Shown here piece by piece: positions 7,787 to 18,094 of a DNA stretch of 64,000 nt (position 1 is its first letter; each line of letters opens with the position of its first letter). The position numbers and the translations under genes are program-made. The notes under the pieces are model-generated. The model was not told the origin of the DNA. It ran no database searches and worked only from the letters and a program-made list of their open reading frames with translations. This DNA comes from an uncultured Bacteroidia bacterium (GTDB taxonomy: Bacteria; Bacteroidota; Bacteroidia; Bacteroidales; CAJPTX01), in NCBI GenBank assembly GCA_938038735.1, contig CALHSW010000029.1, forward strand, positions 1 to 64,000, written 5' to 3'.

Positions 7787-9676
7787 ATGAGCGATCCAAT
7801 AAAACATGAGTGCGGTGTAGCGTTGATGCGGTTGAAGAAGCCGTTGGAGTATTTTCAGGAGCGTTACGGGACGTGGATGTACGGCATTGAGAAGATGTAT
7901 CTCCTCATGGAGAAACAGCATAATCGAGGCCAGGATGGAGCGGGTTTGGCGAGCGTAAAGTTTCATTTACCACCTGGGTATCGTTATATAGACAGGGCCC
8001 GAGCACTCGGCACGACTGCGATAAGCGAAATATTTGATGAGGTACATCGTCCTTTGAAAGGTCTTGCGTCTTCCCAGCTCAACGATCCTCTTTGGGCGAA
8101 GGCGCACGTGCCTTTTGCCGCGGAGCTATACCTTGGACATTTGCGCTACGGTACGTACGGAGATGGGTCGATAGAGTACGTGCATCCGCAGATACGTTCC
8201 AACAATTGGAAGGCACGCACGCTGATTATTGCTGGGAACTTTAACCTCACCAATACGTCGGAGCTGTTCGAGTTGCTCATAAAGTTGGGGCAACATCCGA
8301 AGGATCTTTCCGACATGGTGACGGTGATGGAGAAAATCGGCCATTTTCTTGACGTAGCAAACGAACGTTTGTTTAGGAAGTATAAAGATGCGGGGTTCTC
8401 CAACATAGAGATTAGTCGTCTGATAGCTGAGAATCTTGATTTGGGAGCGTTGCTCGGAGAGGCTACAAAGGATTTTGATGGTGGGTATGCGTTGACGGGA
8501 TTGATAGGTCATGGCGATGCGTTTGTGTGTAGGGATCCGTGGGGTATACGTCCGGCTTTCTATCTTGATAATGATGAGGTGACAGTGGTGGCATCGGAAC
8601 GTCCAGCGATACAGACAACGATGGATGTGTCGGTTGATGATATCCATGAGATTCCGCCGGGCCAGGCGTTGATTATTAAGAGGAGTGGGAAGGTATGGCT
8701 GGAGCAGGTACGTGAGGCGCAGCGCCGAGCGTCGTGTAGTTTTGAAAGAATTTACTTTTCGCGGGGTACGGATCAGGATATTTACCGTGAGCGGTTGCGT
8801 CTCGGGGAGCTGTTGGCTCCAGAGGTAATGCGGGCGGTGAACGGAGACCTTGACAACACAGTGTTTTCTTTCATCCCAAATACGGCCGAGACGGCCTACT
8901 ATGGGCTATTGAGAGGCATTGAGGCGCAGCAGAATGAACGAAAGGTACAGCAGCTGTTGGCGCTGCCTCAACTCGAGGAGTCCGCTGTTCGTGAGATACT
9001 AAGGCATGAGGTGCGGAGCGAGAAGGTGGCTGTGAAGGATATAAAGCTACGAACCTTCATTACGCAGGATGCGGCACGTCAAGACATGGTGCAGCATGTG
9101 TATGATGTGACGTATGGGAGCGTACGGGAGGGGAAAGATACGTTGGTGATTATTGACGACTCAATCGTTCGTGGCACAACGTTGCGTGAGAGTATACTAC
9201 GTATCTTGGATAGGCTTAGCCCGAAGAGGGTCGTTGTGGTGTCAAGTGCGCCGCAGATACGTTATCCCGATTGCTACGGCATAGACATGGCTAAGCTAGG
9301 TGATTTGATAGCCTTTCGGGCGGCGGAGAGTCTGCTTAGGAGTACGGGACGTGAAAATCTATTACAACAGACGTACGAGAACTGTCTACGTGAAAATGCC
9401 AAGAGTGAGGTGAGTGTAGAGAACCGATTGAAAGATATCTATGCTCCATTCACGGATCAAGAGATATCAAACGAGATTGCTGTGTTGCTGAAGCATCCTT
9501 CGTTGCGCTGCGAGGTGAGTATATTGTTCCAAACGGTGGAAGGATTGCACAAGGCCTGTCCGAATGATGGAGGAGATTGGTATTTCACGGGGAACTACCC
9601 AACTCCGGGCGGGGCGAGAGTGGCGAATCAGGCGTTTATAAACTACATGGAGGGGAGCACGGAGAGAGCGTACTAA
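7787..9676 (+). CDS. Amidophosphoribosyltransferase-like protein (long PurF form)
   Basis: A 629-residue protein in which an N-terminal glutamine amidotransferase domain precedes a phosphoribosyltransferase domain. The probable nucleophile is C9 (KHECGVALM), implying removal of an eight-residue leader. LMEKQHNRGQDGAG and YLGHLRYGTYG are further glutaminase motifs, and DPWGIRPAF follows. The PRPP loop is VIIDDSIVRGTT at about 452. Family reaction: PRPP plus glutamine to phosphoribosylamine, the first step of purine synthesis. It exceeds classical PurF (about 470-500 residues), with extra sequence between the domains and at the C-terminus. Such long forms occur in Bacteroidetes, and whether this one is the housekeeping enzyme is uncertain. 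Confidence 0.87.
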   Translation: MSDPIKHECGVALMRLKKPLEYFQERYGTWMYGIEKMYLLMEKQHNRGQDGAGLASVKFHLPPGYRYIDRARALGTTAISEIFDEVHRPLKGLASSQLNDPLWAKAHVPFAAELYLGHLRYGTYGDGSIEYVHPQIRSNNWKARTLIIAGNFNLTNTSELFELLIKLGQHPKDLSDMVTVMEKIGHFLDVANERLFRKYKDAGFSNIEISRLIAENLDLGALLGEATKDFDGGYALTGLIGHGDAFVCRDPWGIRPAFYLDNDEVTVVASERPAIQTTMDVSVDDIHEIPPGQALIIKRSGKVWLEQVREAQRRASCSFERIYFSRGTDQDIYRERLRLGELLAPEVMRAVNGDLDNTVFSFIPNTAETAYYGLLRGIEAQQNERKVQQLLALPQLEESAVREILRHEVRSEKVAVKDIKLRTFITQDAARQDMVQHVYDVTYGSVREGKDTLVIIDDSIVRGTTLRESILRILDRLSPKRVVVVSSAPQIRYPDCYGIDMAKLGDLIAFRAAESLLRSTGRENLLQQTYENCLRENAKSEVSVENRLKDIYAPFTDQEISNEIAVLLKHPSLRCEVSILFQTVEGLHKACPNDGGDWYFTGNYPTPGGARVANQAFINYMEGSTERAY

Positions 9677-9741
9677 TTGAAAATGTATTATCTTTACGGT
9701 GGTTTTAGTGAAGGAATTGATACTAATAAGGGAAGTTTGAC

Positions 9742-11022
9742 ATGACGAGAGACACGAAGATTTTTGACTTAATCCAAGAGGAGCGGAATCGCCAGCTGCA
9801 TGGAGTGGAGCTGATAGCGTCTGAGAATTTTGTAAGCGATCAGGTGCTTGAGGCGATGGGGTCGGTGATGACAAACAAGTACGCAGAGGGGTATCCCGGA
9901 GCGCGCTACTATGGCGGTTGCCAAGTGGTAGATAAGTCGGAGCAGCTAGCAATTGATCGGCTTTGTGAACTCTTTGATTGTGAGTTCGCCAATGTTCAGC
10001 CCCATTCAGGTGCACAAGCTAATATGGCTGCGTTTATGTCCGTTATGGAGCCTGGAGATACTTTCTTGGGACTGGAGCTAAGCCAAGGGGGGCATCTTTC
10101 GCATGGATCGCCAGTGAACATTTCTGGGAAATGGTTCAAGGCTACATCGTATCAGGTGAAGAAGGAGACGGGTACGGTAGATTACGACGAGATGGAGGCT
10201 CAGGCGAAGAAGCATCGTCCGAAGTTGATAGTCGGAGGTGCCTCTGCGTATAGTAGAGATTGGGACTACAAGCGTATGCGTGAGATAGCCGATGAGGTGG
10301 GCGCAATGCTGATGATAGATATGGCACACCCCGCGGGGCTTATTGCGGCAGGGCTTTTAGAGAATCCAACGAAGTACGCTCATATCGTGACATCCACAAC
10401 GCATAAAACGCTGCGAGGCCCGCGTGGTGGCGTTATCTTGATAGGCAAGGATTTTGAAAATCCGTGGGGGGAGAAGACGCCGAAGGGCATTATTAAGAAG
10501 ATGTCACAGATTGTGAATAGTGCCGTCTTCCCAGGCGTACAGGGAGGCCCGCTGGAGCATGTGATTGCGGCCAAGGCAGTAGCGTTTTATGAAGCGTTGC
10601 AGCCGGAGTTCAAGACCTACCAACAGCAGGTGAAGAAAAATGCGGCTGCTCTGGCCAAACGGTTCATAGAGAAGGGATACGAGGTCGTGTCGGGTGGCAC
10701 TGACAATCACTGCATGTTGATTGACCTGCGTAAGAATTTCCCAGAGATTACAGGTAAGAAGGTTGAAAATCGTTTGGTGCTTGCGGACATCACAATCAAT
10801 AAGAACATGGTGCCCTACGATACCCGTTCTCCATTCCAGACTTCGGGAATACGTATTGGCTCGGCGGCAAGTACAACGCGTGGGTTGAAAGAAGCTGAGA
10901 TGGTGAAGATTGTTGACCTCATCCACCGTGTGATATCTGATATTGATAACGATGCGGTGCTCAGTGATGTGCGAAAGGAAGTGAACGCCATGATGGAGAA
11001 TAGACCGTTGTTTGCATGGTAG
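9742..11022 (+). CDS. glyA: Serine hydroxymethyltransferase
   Basis: A 426-residue PLP enzyme interconverting serine and glycine with tetrahydrofolate, the main source of one-carbon units. The PLP lysine is K222 in [14 protein letters not shown]. Other signatures are [25 protein letters not shown] and the C-terminal [12 protein letters not shown] near-consensus -7 element (TATCTTTA, 9689-9696) precedes it. It ends at a strong hairpin shared with the convergent gene. Its glycine and formyl-folate output would serve the purine pathway of the upstream gene. Confidence 0.97.
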   Translation: MTRDTKIFDLIQEERNRQLHGVELIASENFVSDQVLEAMGSVMTNKYAEGYPGARYYGGCQVVDKSEQLAIDRLCELFDCEFANVQPHSGAQANMAAFMSVMEPGDTFLGLELSQGGHLSHGSPVNISGKWFKATSYQVKKETGTVDYDEMEAQAKKHRPKLIVGGASAYSRDWDYKRMREIADEVGAMLMIDMAHPAGLIAAGLLENPTKYAHIVTSTTHKTLRGPRGGVILIGKDFENPWGEKTPKGIIKKMSQIVNSAVFPGVQGGPLEHVIAAKAVAFYEALQPEFKTYQQQVKKNAAALAKRFIEKGYEVVSGGTDNHCMLIDLRKNFPEITGKKVENRLVLADITINKNMVPYDTRSPFQTSGIRIGSAASTTRGLKEAEMVKIVDLIHRVISDIDNDAVLSDVRKEVNAMMENRPLFAW

Positions 11023-11045
11023 ACGGTAAGAAGAAGGTGAAAGTT

Positions 11046-11079
11046 AAAGGGCTGCGAGCATTGCTCGCAGCCCTTTTTT
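11046..11079. terminator. Bidirectional terminator between glyA and the TPM gene
   Basis: A perfect 15-bp stem (AAAGGGCTGCGAGCA with TGCTCGCAGCCCTTT, one-base loop) runs into a T tract on the plus strand. A-rich sequence on the other side lets it also serve the minus-strand gene ending at 11092. Confidence 0.9.
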
Positions 11080-11091
11080 GATGGCTAATTT

Positions 11092-12060
11092 TTAGAAGTT
11101 TCCACCACCGCCTCCGCCACCAAAGCTTCCCCCTCCTCCGCTAAAGCTCCCACCGCCGAATCCACCACTACTGCCGCTACTTCTAGAACTCCCGCCACTA
11201 CTAAGCAAGGCAAAAAGAATGGCCCTAGAGATACCGCCTACTGGACCTTTACTGAAGCTTAAGAGGGATAAGAGGATGGGGAATCCGAATATTAGAAAAA
11301 GGATAATCTTATCGCGTAGCGAAAATTCGCTGTCCTCTGAGGTGTTCTCCTGTGCCCACTCTTGATTCCCCATAGAATATTGGGAGTCTAGCTCGGCAAT
11401 GGTCATTGCTACCGCTATACGGCATGCGTCCCCATTGCGGTGTGCCATGATGTAGGGACGTACACCATCAATCATGATACGTCTACAAACGATGTCTGGC
11501 AAGGCACTTTCAATGCCGTAGCCGGGTGCGATGTAGCCTGCACCGTAAAAGCCCGATGGGCGTTCTTGAAACGAGGAGTCACGAGCCAGGCTCTTTCCTT
11601 GTATGTAGATGCTCCTTAGCGCATTAGAGAGGGAGGCGGAGTCGCTAGACGTACCGTTTTCCAACTGAGAGACAAGCGAAGTGAAAGGGTCGTTTAGGTC
11701 TTGGTTGGCTTTAGGGGGCAATATGAAGGGTGGCATCTCACTCGGCACTACAAGAATGATAACCCCATTGTTTAGATCTTTTTTCCCAAGCTTCAAGCTA
11801 TTGCCGAGCTTAGTGGCGTATTCGTTGAGGTCAAGCCCCTCGAGGTCTCGTGTAGTGACAAGGACGATTTCTACAGAGGTGCGAGCGTCGTAGGCTGCTA
11901 GCTGGCTCTCAAGCTGTACAATTTCGTTAGGAGAGAGGATGTTAGCTTTGTCAAGGACTCGTCCCTTGGTGGGAAGGCAGTAGCCGCAAAGCGGTAGTAC
12001 GGTTAGCGAGATGACTAGTGCTGTGAAAAGTAGTTTGTTGCGTCCAAGGAGTTTACCCAT
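11092..12060 (-). CDS. TPM-domain exported membrane protein (YgcG-like)
   Basis: A 322-residue protein with an N-terminal signal segment (LLFTALVISLTVLPLCGYC), a TPM fold at about 35-150 (GRVLDKANILSPNEIVQLE; TSVEIVLVTT), a transmembrane segment near 252-268 (IILFLIFGFPILLSLLSF) and a glycine/serine-rich tail ending in GGGGGGGNF. TPM proteins include acid phosphatases and photosystem II repair factors, and bacterial YgcG relatives are of unknown function. On the minus strand TATCTTGC lies upstream of the ATG as a weak -7 box. It converges on glyA. Confidence 0.82.
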   Translation of the reverse strand: MGKLLGRNKLLFTALVISLTVLPLCGYCLPTKGRVLDKANILSPNEIVQLESQLAAYDARTSVEIVLVTTRDLEGLDLNEYATKLGNSLKLGKKDLNNGVIILVVPSEMPPFILPPKANQDLNDPFTSLVSQLENGTSSDSASLSNALRSIYIQGKSLARDSSFQERPSGFYGAGYIAPGYGIESALPDIVCRRIMIDGVRPYIMAHRNGDACRIAVAMTIAELDSQYSMGNQEWAQENTSEDSEFSLRDKIILFLIFGFPILLSLLSFSKGPVGGISRAILFALLSSGGSSRSSGSSGGFGGGSFSGGGGSFGGGGGGGNF

Positions 12061-12226
12061 AGCTCTACGTCCTATTTATGTAAAGACTTCGCAAGATACG
12101 AAAAAAAGAGAGCTGTACAGCGAGGAAATCTTTTTTCGTGCTTACAGAAGCGACAGATAGCCTCTGTACTCCTATATCGTCCCCGAAAACGTCTTTGAAG
12201 GACTGCCTCGTTGCAGCGCATCATGA

Positions 12227-13030
12227 TTACTCTAATTGGAAGTGCGAAACGCTGCCATATCGGAGTTCTGCGACTGCTGGAGCTTGACGAGGAGTAGCCG
12301 ACGTGCCACGGCAGACCGATGTTGCAAATATATCCTTCATAGACTTTTCAAACTCTTCGAGGGCGATATTCTTTTGGGCTGCGTTACGCGACATTATGCG
12401 CCCAGCCCCATGCGGAGCCGAGTAGTTCCACTCTGCATTCCCCTTACCCACGCAGATGGCAATGCGTCGCGCATGTTGAAGGGCAGACAGAACTTTTCCC
12501 CTTCGGCTGCCCGCACCGCCCTCTTACGCAGCATTGGATACTCCTCGTTGATTGCGATGTGGTTGTGCATCGTGAAAAATGACTCTACGCACTTGGCCTT
12601 GCAGAGCTTTTTCAGTATGGCGAAGATACGGTTTCGGATTACGTGATGATTGTACAGCGCGTATGTTTGAGCCAAAACCATGTCGGAAAGGTATCCATTC
12701 AGCGCATCGCCCCACAGATATCCTATAAAATTGGCCTTTTTAGGGTTCTGGGCAACGTTCCGCCAATGGTTCACCACTTTAGCTCCAAGGTTCCAGGAGC
12801 TACAATGGATGGTGAGCCAGGCCTCTTGGGTCTTTTCGTCTTCGCCGTACTCAATGAAGTGGTTGCCACCACCGAGAGTGCCTAGGCTTTTGTAAAATAT
12901 TCCTTCCTGCAACTTTATTCTCCGGCAGAACTTCGTGATGAAACGAGTATTGATGCGTGGAGCATCGTTAATTAGTTCTGGCGCAGCGGAATGTGCTCTA
13001 TTGTACTGTGTATTGAGGAAACGGAAAAGG
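12227..13030 (-). pseudogene. rtcB: rtcB RNA ligase, 3' part, cut off by inversion and frameshifted
   Basis: The reading frame encodes the C-terminal two-thirds of an RtcB-type RNA ligase: KSLGTLGGGNHFIEYGEDE, then HCSSWNLG where family members have a HSGSR-like motif, then HNHIA and MLRKRAVRAAEG. A one-base loss near 12465 shifts to a second frame that continues KGNAEWNYSAPHGAGRIMS. The start of the gene is missing: upstream of about 13030 the open frame (to 13149) is unrelated sequence. The missing N-terminal part is at 22777 on the opposite strand, and the two join in frame at a shared CCTTTTC. The gene was therefore split by an inversion and is decaying. Confidence 0.9.
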
Positions 13031-13270
13031 CTCTGTTTTACGGCAGCATTTCGCTGCGAATTGACTGCCCATACAGAAACGGCAAGCCGCATGGCAGACG
13101 CTAGGCATAAATAGGAACCACCGGCTAGTTGCAAGCGGCTGCACAGCATTTAATTCGCCGTGAATGGGGTAAAACGCATCGGTACACAATTAAAAAACAA
13201 TCACTTTTAACCGCCCTAGCACCTCTCCCCAAAGGGGCACCCTACAATGCTACACAACTTTTCCCTCGCC

Positions 13271-14803
13271 CTACCGCACCAGCTTCTCCACCTCTAGGTC
13301 GATCGGCGCTTGGTCGGTGAAATCGTGGAGCGTTTCGGCACGTAGACGGTAGTAGTAATTCCAGTAGAGGTGCAGCTCCACGATACGGCGCTTCCGCGCG
13401 TTGTCTTTGGCCTGCTGCGCATCGTTAAGCTCCAGCATGCCGATCTGCCCCGCCACAAAAATTTCTATAGAACTTTGATACCTAGCCTCGGCCAGCGTAT
13501 CAGCGGCGAAGGCTAGATCTAGCTGGTGCTGCTGCCGATTGTAGCGAGACACAAGCAATGAAAGTTCCTGCCGGTAGAGCTGCTCCTCCTGGGCTAGCTG
13601 CGCTTCCACCACCTTTTGGCTCCACTGCGCCATGCGCACCTGCCCACGGCGGCGACCCCAATCGACTATTGGTATGCTAATCCCAATACGCACCTGCTGG
13701 TAGTCTATCGGGTTACGGTACGCATCCTCCACCTTTGCCCCTTGGCCCGTAAGCCCCACCGAGGCGATGAGCTCCGCGCCGAAGAGATTTCCTTTAGCCT
13801 TTGCCACCCCGTAGCGGGCCTCCTGCATACGGCGCGCCCGCTGCGGCGTTACCGCATTGTTCTGCGATGCATAACCCAATGCTTCCGCGTAATCTACCTC
13901 TGCATATGGAGCCACTGTCGGCAGCTCCGCCACAATCGTATCCTGCTCTGGGAGGCCCAAAAAACTTTTAAGGCTGTACATCCTCTCCACCCAGGCCTCT
14001 TCGGCATTACGGCGGGCCGCCTCTGCATTCAATGCATTTAGCCGAATATGCCGGAAGTCGTTGAGGCTCATATCCCCATTGCCACGCCGCACGACGGCTA
14101 TCTCCACCAGCTTTTTTGCCGTTGCCTCATTCTGCTGGGCAGATTGCAGCTCCTCCTGCGATAGCAGCAGCGAGAAGTAGCGCTGCACCGCCTCTAGCGT
14201 AGTCTTCTCCACCGCGGAGAGGTAGACCGCCTGCGCCTCCTTGTACCGCAACGGCTCTATGCGCCGCTCCCACATCATCCGATTGGCACTCCAGAGCGGC
14301 TGCGACAACTCCACTCCTATCGGCACGCCCAAATAGTGATGCTGCGCGCCTCTCTCTACGGGGAAGACATCCTGCAGCGATGTGGTCACGCCGATTTTCC
14401 CGCTCGTGAACGGGATGTTTTGGCTGATCGAGAGGCTGCCGGTTAGGCTCATCATATTGGTCCGCACGTAGCGATAGCTACCATCCTCCCGCTGGTATAA
14501 TTCGTATCCCCGTTTGAATTCCGGCACCGTGCCCCCCAGCAGCACCTCGGGGAGCAGCTCCGCCCGGTATGACCGATACCGCCAGTACGCCGCCCGCAGC
14601 TGGTTGAGTGCCACCGCTGCATCCACCGACTGCACCCTCGCCAAACGTACCGCCTCGTCAAAGGGTAAAACCCTTCGCGCCGAGCTATCCGCCGCTCGCA
14701 CCGAGGCGCCAACACCCCCTAACGCAAAGACCATCAACGCCAGTGCCGCAGCACAAATTTTCCCATTACCCATTTTTCTAGAATGCATGACTACTCTTTT
14801 CAA
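13271..14803 (-). CDS. TolC-family outer membrane efflux protein
   Basis: A 510-residue protein with a signal peptide (ICAAALALMVFALGGVGASVRAA) and two long alpha-helical repeats typical of TolC trimers, visible as heptad-rich stretches around 190-260 and 400-490 (e.g. AQEEQLYRQELSLLVSRYNRQQ). It would form the outer-membrane and periplasmic channel of a tripartite efflux or type I export pump. No membrane-fusion or inner-membrane pump gene is adjacent, which is unusual, although the inversion boundary lies just downstream at about 13.03 kb. The start may be one of three in-frame ATGs within the first 11 codons. Confidence 0.85.
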   Translation of the reverse strand: MKRVVMHSRKMGNGKICAAALALMVFALGGVGASVRAADSSARRVLPFDEAVRLARVQSVDAAVALNQLRAAYWRYRSYRAELLPEVLLGGTVPEFKRGYELYQREDGSYRYVRTNMMSLTGSLSISQNIPFTSGKIGVTTSLQDVFPVERGAQHHYLGVPIGVELSQPLWSANRMMWERRIEPLRYKEAQAVYLSAVEKTTLEAVQRYFSLLLSQEELQSAQQNEATAKKLVEIAVVRRGNGDMSLNDFRHIRLNALNAEAARRNAEEAWVERMYSLKSFLGLPEQDTIVAELPTVAPYAEVDYAEALGYASQNNAVTPQRARRMQEARYGVAKAKGNLFGAELIASVGLTGQGAKVEDAYRNPIDYQQVRIGISIPIVDWGRRRGQVRMAQWSQKVVEAQLAQEEQLYRQELSLLVSRYNRQQHQLDLAFAADTLAEARYQSSIEIFVAGQIGMLELNDAQQAKDNARKRRIVELHLYWNYYYRLRAETLHDFTDQAPIDLEVEKLVR

Positions 14804-14956
14804 TCTTCAGCACAAAAGGTGCGAAACCCATACCACCCGCACAATACGCTAAAAATCAGCGGTATATAAAACGGTAGCTTGTACTTTAGCGAACACACCG
14901 TCCATATTCGGACACCGGAAGCCGCCGGGGCGATACGCAATCTTTAAAATTATCAT

Positions 14957-14964
14957 TACCTTTG
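14957..14964 (+). promoter_or_regulatory. -7 box of tRNA-Pro
   Basis: TACCTTTG is a full match to the -7 consensus, 27 bases before the mature tRNA. Confidence 0.65.
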
Positions 14965-14991
14965 CAGCCGCTGTGTGGACGATGGTGTCGG

Positions 14992-15066
14992 CGGGGTGTA
15001 GCTCAGTCCGGTTAGAGCACACGTCTGGGGGGCGTGGGGTCGCTAGTTCGAATCTAGTCACCCCGA
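14992..15066 (+). tRNA. tRNA-Pro (anticodon GGG)
   Basis: A 75-base cloverleaf: acceptor stem CGGGGTG with CACCCCG, D stem GCTC/GAGC, anticodon stem CACGT/GCGTG with loop CTGGGGG (anticodon GGG) and T arm GCTAG-TTCGAAT-CTAGT. The discriminator base is A at 15066 and CCA is not encoded. The CGGGGTG start and GGG anticodon identify proline. Confidence 0.93.
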
Positions 15067-15071
15067 CACGA

Positions 15072-15118
15072 GAACGGCGACAGAATGGGGAATACCGTCT
15101 GTCGCCGTTCAGCTTTTT
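15072..15118 (+). terminator. Terminator of tRNA-Pro
   Basis: A perfect 13-bp stem, GAACGGCGACAGA with TCTGTCGCCGTTC, followed by AGCTTTTT. It lies between tRNA-Pro and the convergent rluD gene. Confidence 0.85.
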
Positions 15119-15128
15119 GGGGGGAATG

Positions 15129-16184
15129 CTACCCTGTAGCGTACAAATCCCAACGCCTTAGCAATTCTGCGAAATCGGCGGGTCTCGGCGCCTGGAAATG
15201 CATCTGCACACCGCTGATCGGATGCGGCATCTCTAGGCATCCCGCGTGCAGTGCCTGGCGCGGGCATGCGGCCATGCACGCCGCCACGAATTGCATGTAC
15301 TCCCCCGTCCGCAAGCCCCGCAGCACCGTATCCCCGCCATACCGCCCATCGCCAAAAAGTGGATGCCCCACATGCGCCATATGGACCCTGATCTGGTGCA
15401 TTCGCCCCGTTTCGAGCTGACACTGCACAAGCGACACGAAGGTGTAATCCCGCTCCAAACGCCAATGCGTTATGGCCTCTTTGCCCGCGCTGCCATCCTC
15501 AAACACCTTCATGCGCTGCCGGTTAGCGGGGTCTCGCCCCACGTTCCCCTCAATTGTACCCTCCTCCCCATCGAAACGCCCCCACACTAACGCCTCGTAC
15601 CTCCTGTGCGCCAAATGCTTTTGGAATATAATCCCCAGCTGCGACATGGCCTCCTCGGTTTTCCCAACGGCAATTAGCCCCGAAGTGTCCTTATCAATGC
15701 GATGGGCCAGCCCGGGCCGCACGCCGCCCTGCTGAAATAGAGGTAAGTCTTGAAAATAGTAGAGGAGGGCATTAACCAGCGTTCCGCTAAAATGGCCATG
15801 CCCCGGATGCACCACCATGCCCGCCGGCTTATTGACCACCAGCATGTATTCATCCTCATAGACCACATCAAGCGGGATTTCCTCCGGCAGCACCTCTGCG
15901 CTGCGCGGTTCGTAGGGCTGATAAATCGAAATAACCTCCCCTGGCTTCACCCTATACGATGGTTTCAGCGACCGCCCCCCGATAGTCACCATCTCCGCCT
16001 CTAATGCCTTCTGAATGAAGCTACGGCTCGCCCCCTCAAGCTTGGAAGCAAGCAACTTGTCAACGCGCAGCGCGCTCTGCCCCTCATCGACGACTATCTC
16101 TCGGATTAGATAGCGTTCCCCCTCAGTCTGCGCACCATCGGAGTCGTCGTACAGCTCATCGAGCCCCTCATCGTCGTCCCTCAT
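15129..16184 (-). CDS. rluD: 23S rRNA pseudouridine synthase, RluD type
   Basis: A 351-residue pseudouridine synthase of the RsuA/RluA family with an N-terminal S4 RNA-binding domain (LRVDKLLASKLEGASRSFIQKALE, about 37-60) and the catalytic aspartate in LAHRIDKDTSGLIAV (about 160). RluD modifies the helix 69 loop of 23S rRNA; assignment to RluD rather than RluA or RluC rests on the S4 domain and length. Its start overlaps the stop of the upstream T9SS gene by four bases, so PASTA, T9SS and rluD genes form one minus-strand transcription unit. The extended acidic N-terminus (DDDEGLDELYDDSDG) is typical of Bacteroidetes members. Confidence 0.92.
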   Translation of the reverse strand: MRDDDEGLDELYDDSDGAQTEGERYLIREIVVDEGQSALRVDKLLASKLEGASRSFIQKALEAEMVTIGGRSLKPSYRVKPGEVISIYQPYEPRSAEVLPEEIPLDVVYEDEYMLVVNKPAGMVVHPGHGHFSGTLVNALLYYFQDLPLFQQGGVRPGLAHRIDKDTSGLIAVGKTEEAMSQLGIIFQKHLAHRRYEALVWGRFDGEEGTIEGNVGRDPANRQRMKVFEDGSAGKEAITHWRLERDYTFVSLVQCQLETGRMHQIRVHMAHVGHPLFGDGRYGGDTVLRGLRTGEYMQFVAACMAACPRQALHAGCLEMPHPISGVQMHFQAPRPADFAELLRRWDLYATG

Positions 16185-18094
16185 AGCACCACCAAACGCT
16201 CACTCGCCAGCACGCCACCCTGCGCTCCGCTAACAACCAGTAAATAAATTCCTTGCGATAGTTCCGATACGTCCACCTCAACTCCACCCTCCTCCACCCG
16301 CACAGATCGCACTAGCTGTCCCTGCACGCTGTAGAGCTGCAGCACGCTTCCCAGCGGGGCCCCCTGCACCCGCACCCTGTCATGGGCAGGATTGGGGAAC
16401 GCCTGAATACGTACCTCCTGCACTTCGCAATCCCCCGTCACATGGGGCGTTTGCCCCCCCGCGGAACAGACTAACCGGATCATCAAAGCGCCCTTGTACT
16501 GCGACTCTTCCCACGCCCCCAGCGCGTTGTAAACGATTTTTGAGGGGGTAGCGGTATGCAGGTCTATGCCCACCTGCATCATGTCAGCCTTGGTTTGGCG
16601 CCACCCCACGTAGAGCGGCTCGCTAAAGCCCACGGGAGAGTCTAACGTATACTCTATGAACGGATTTGCCCTGTTGAACTCCTTCGGAGGATCGCAGCGC
16701 TGCGCGTAGAGCTCGTCCCCTGGTTTGCCGTTGCGTTCATTCCATACCACCACCTCAAAGCGCGCCCTCGTAGAGAGATCCATGATGGGATTGAAGTATA
16801 TACGGACTTTTTCAATGGTCCCCGCCGCTATCGGTTCAAAGCGCATGGCGGCGCACGCCTTAGCCGTTGCAAGGCCATCCACGCCGTACCCATTGTCCGG
16901 CACGCCCGTATCGTAAGCATACGCATCGGCAAAATGCAAGCGCCGTCGCACCGTATCATTCCACAGAAATGGTTGCAACGCCGATCCAACGCCCACCTTG
17001 AGGTTCGCCTCTAGCGTCACATCCACCTCCCTACCTGCCAGCGCGCCCCACCTATAGGCGTAGGTGCGATGGTACTCCTCGGTTGCGCCTGAATTAAGGG
17101 GAACAAATAGTGCCTTGCTTGACTCCACCTTCGGCAGCACGCCGTTCGCATCCACTATTCTGTACTCCCTGCCAACCGTTCTCGCCGCATGGTACAGATT
17201 GGCGAAGCGCATGCCCAGCTCCTTTTGGGGGTTCTGCTCCATTCGCTCCAGCCACTCCGTTGCCAGCACGTAGGGAATTTCCTGGTAGGGCAAATCGATT
17301 CCTTCAAGGCGCGTCACGCACGCCTCGTCGTCAATGTAGACCGTATCGCCCGCGCCCCGCCCCGCATTCAGATACACGAGGTCAATAGACCAATGGCCAG
17401 TGTTTGACTGCCTCCCGGGCATCTGCGTATCGCTCGAAACTCGCACAGAATTTCTGAAGCGGAATTGGAATCCCCTGACGCGGTACGGTCGCACCACTGG
17501 GATATGCGCCTTTACAAAACGACTTGAAAGGTTCGGGGCACCTATCGCTACCTCTTTTTCCTTCCCCGCGGGGTATTCATGCTGCTGCACGGCCCGTGCC
17601 TGCGTTGCGTCAAAGCTGGCACGCCACACCTCCTTCCATTCCCGCTGCTTGGGGTCAAAGAAGTCCACCGCCAGCACGTCAGCCGGCTGGGGCTGCCCCC
17701 CCCACCCCTGCGGTTGGAACTGAAACGATAGGTAAACCGAATCATTGCCGAGTAACCGTATTGGGCGCGACATGAGAGTGTCGCAGGCATTTCCATCCGC
17801 TGCGTGCTGCGCATGGAACGTACCATCACCGCGCAGGGCATCAAAAACGGCAACGCCGATCGTGGGTGGGGCAATGGCCACCTGATCACCGCAATCAACA
17901 TCCTCGTATTTTGCCCAGTAGCCCGAATACGGCGTAGGAAAAGGTCCACTAAAATCATCAAAAAATGGGAGGTCAACCGTATCTATAGTAGGCACTTGGC
18001 CCTGCGCTACGCCACAGATAGCTAGCAACAGCAGCTGTATGGAAAAAACGATGCGGACGGCAGCCATTCGCATCGCGCACCCTCGCCTCCTCAA
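16181..18094 (-). CDS. T9SS-secreted protein with type A sorting domain
   Basis: A 637-residue protein with a signal peptide (IVFSIQLLLLAICGVAQGQ) and a C-terminal T9SS sorting domain of about 75 residues (FPNPAHDRVRVQG, LYSVQGQLVRSV, LSQGIYLLVV), which marks it for outer-membrane translocation and surface attachment or release. The body, with no recognised catalytic motif, has beta-rich stretches such as FFDDFSGPFPTPYSGYWAKYED near the start. Its position between a PASTA protein and rluD, overlapping both by four bases, makes it a conserved-operon-type hypothetical. Function unknown. Confidence 0.85.
   Translation of the reverse strand: MRRRGCAMRMAAVRIVFSIQLLLLAICGVAQGQVPTIDTVDLPFFDDFSGPFPTPYSGYWAKYEDVDCGDQVAIAPPTIGVAVFDALRGDGTFHAQHAADGNACDTLMSRPIRLLGNDSVYLSFQFQPQGWGGQPQPADVLAVDFFDPKQREWKEVWRASFDATQARAVQQHEYPAGKEKEVAIGAPNLSSRFVKAHIPVVRPYRVRGFQFRFRNSVRVSSDTQMPGRQSNTGHWSIDLVYLNAGRGAGDTVYIDDEACVTRLEGIDLPYQEIPYVLATEWLERMEQNPQKELGMRFANLYHAARTVGREYRIVDANGVLPKVESSKALFVPLNSGATEEYHRTYAYRWGALAGREVDVTLEANLKVGVGSALQPFLWNDTVRRRLHFADAYAYDTGVPDNGYGVDGLATAKACAAMRFEPIAAGTIEKVRIYFNPIMDLSTRARFEVVVWNERNGKPGDELYAQRCDPPKEFNRANPFIEYTLDSPVGFSEPLYVGWRQTKADMMQVGIDLHTATPSKIVYNALGAWEESQYKGALMIRLVCSAGGQTPHVTGDCEVQEVRIQAFPNPAHDRVRVQGAPLGSVLQLYSVQGQLVRSVRVEEGGVEVDVSELSQGIYLLVVSGAQGGVLASERLVVL

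Noticed and set aside
11092..12060. Glycine-rich tail of the TPM protein as a sign of an insertion or repeat array
   Set aside because: Gly/Ser-rich tails are normal in this YgcG-like family and the codons vary, so it is not a simple nucleotide repeat.
12394..13149. A new 251-residue gene on the minus strand
   Set aside because: Its first 40 codons are the sequence brought next to the rtcB remnant by the inversion, and the rest is frameshifted RtcB.
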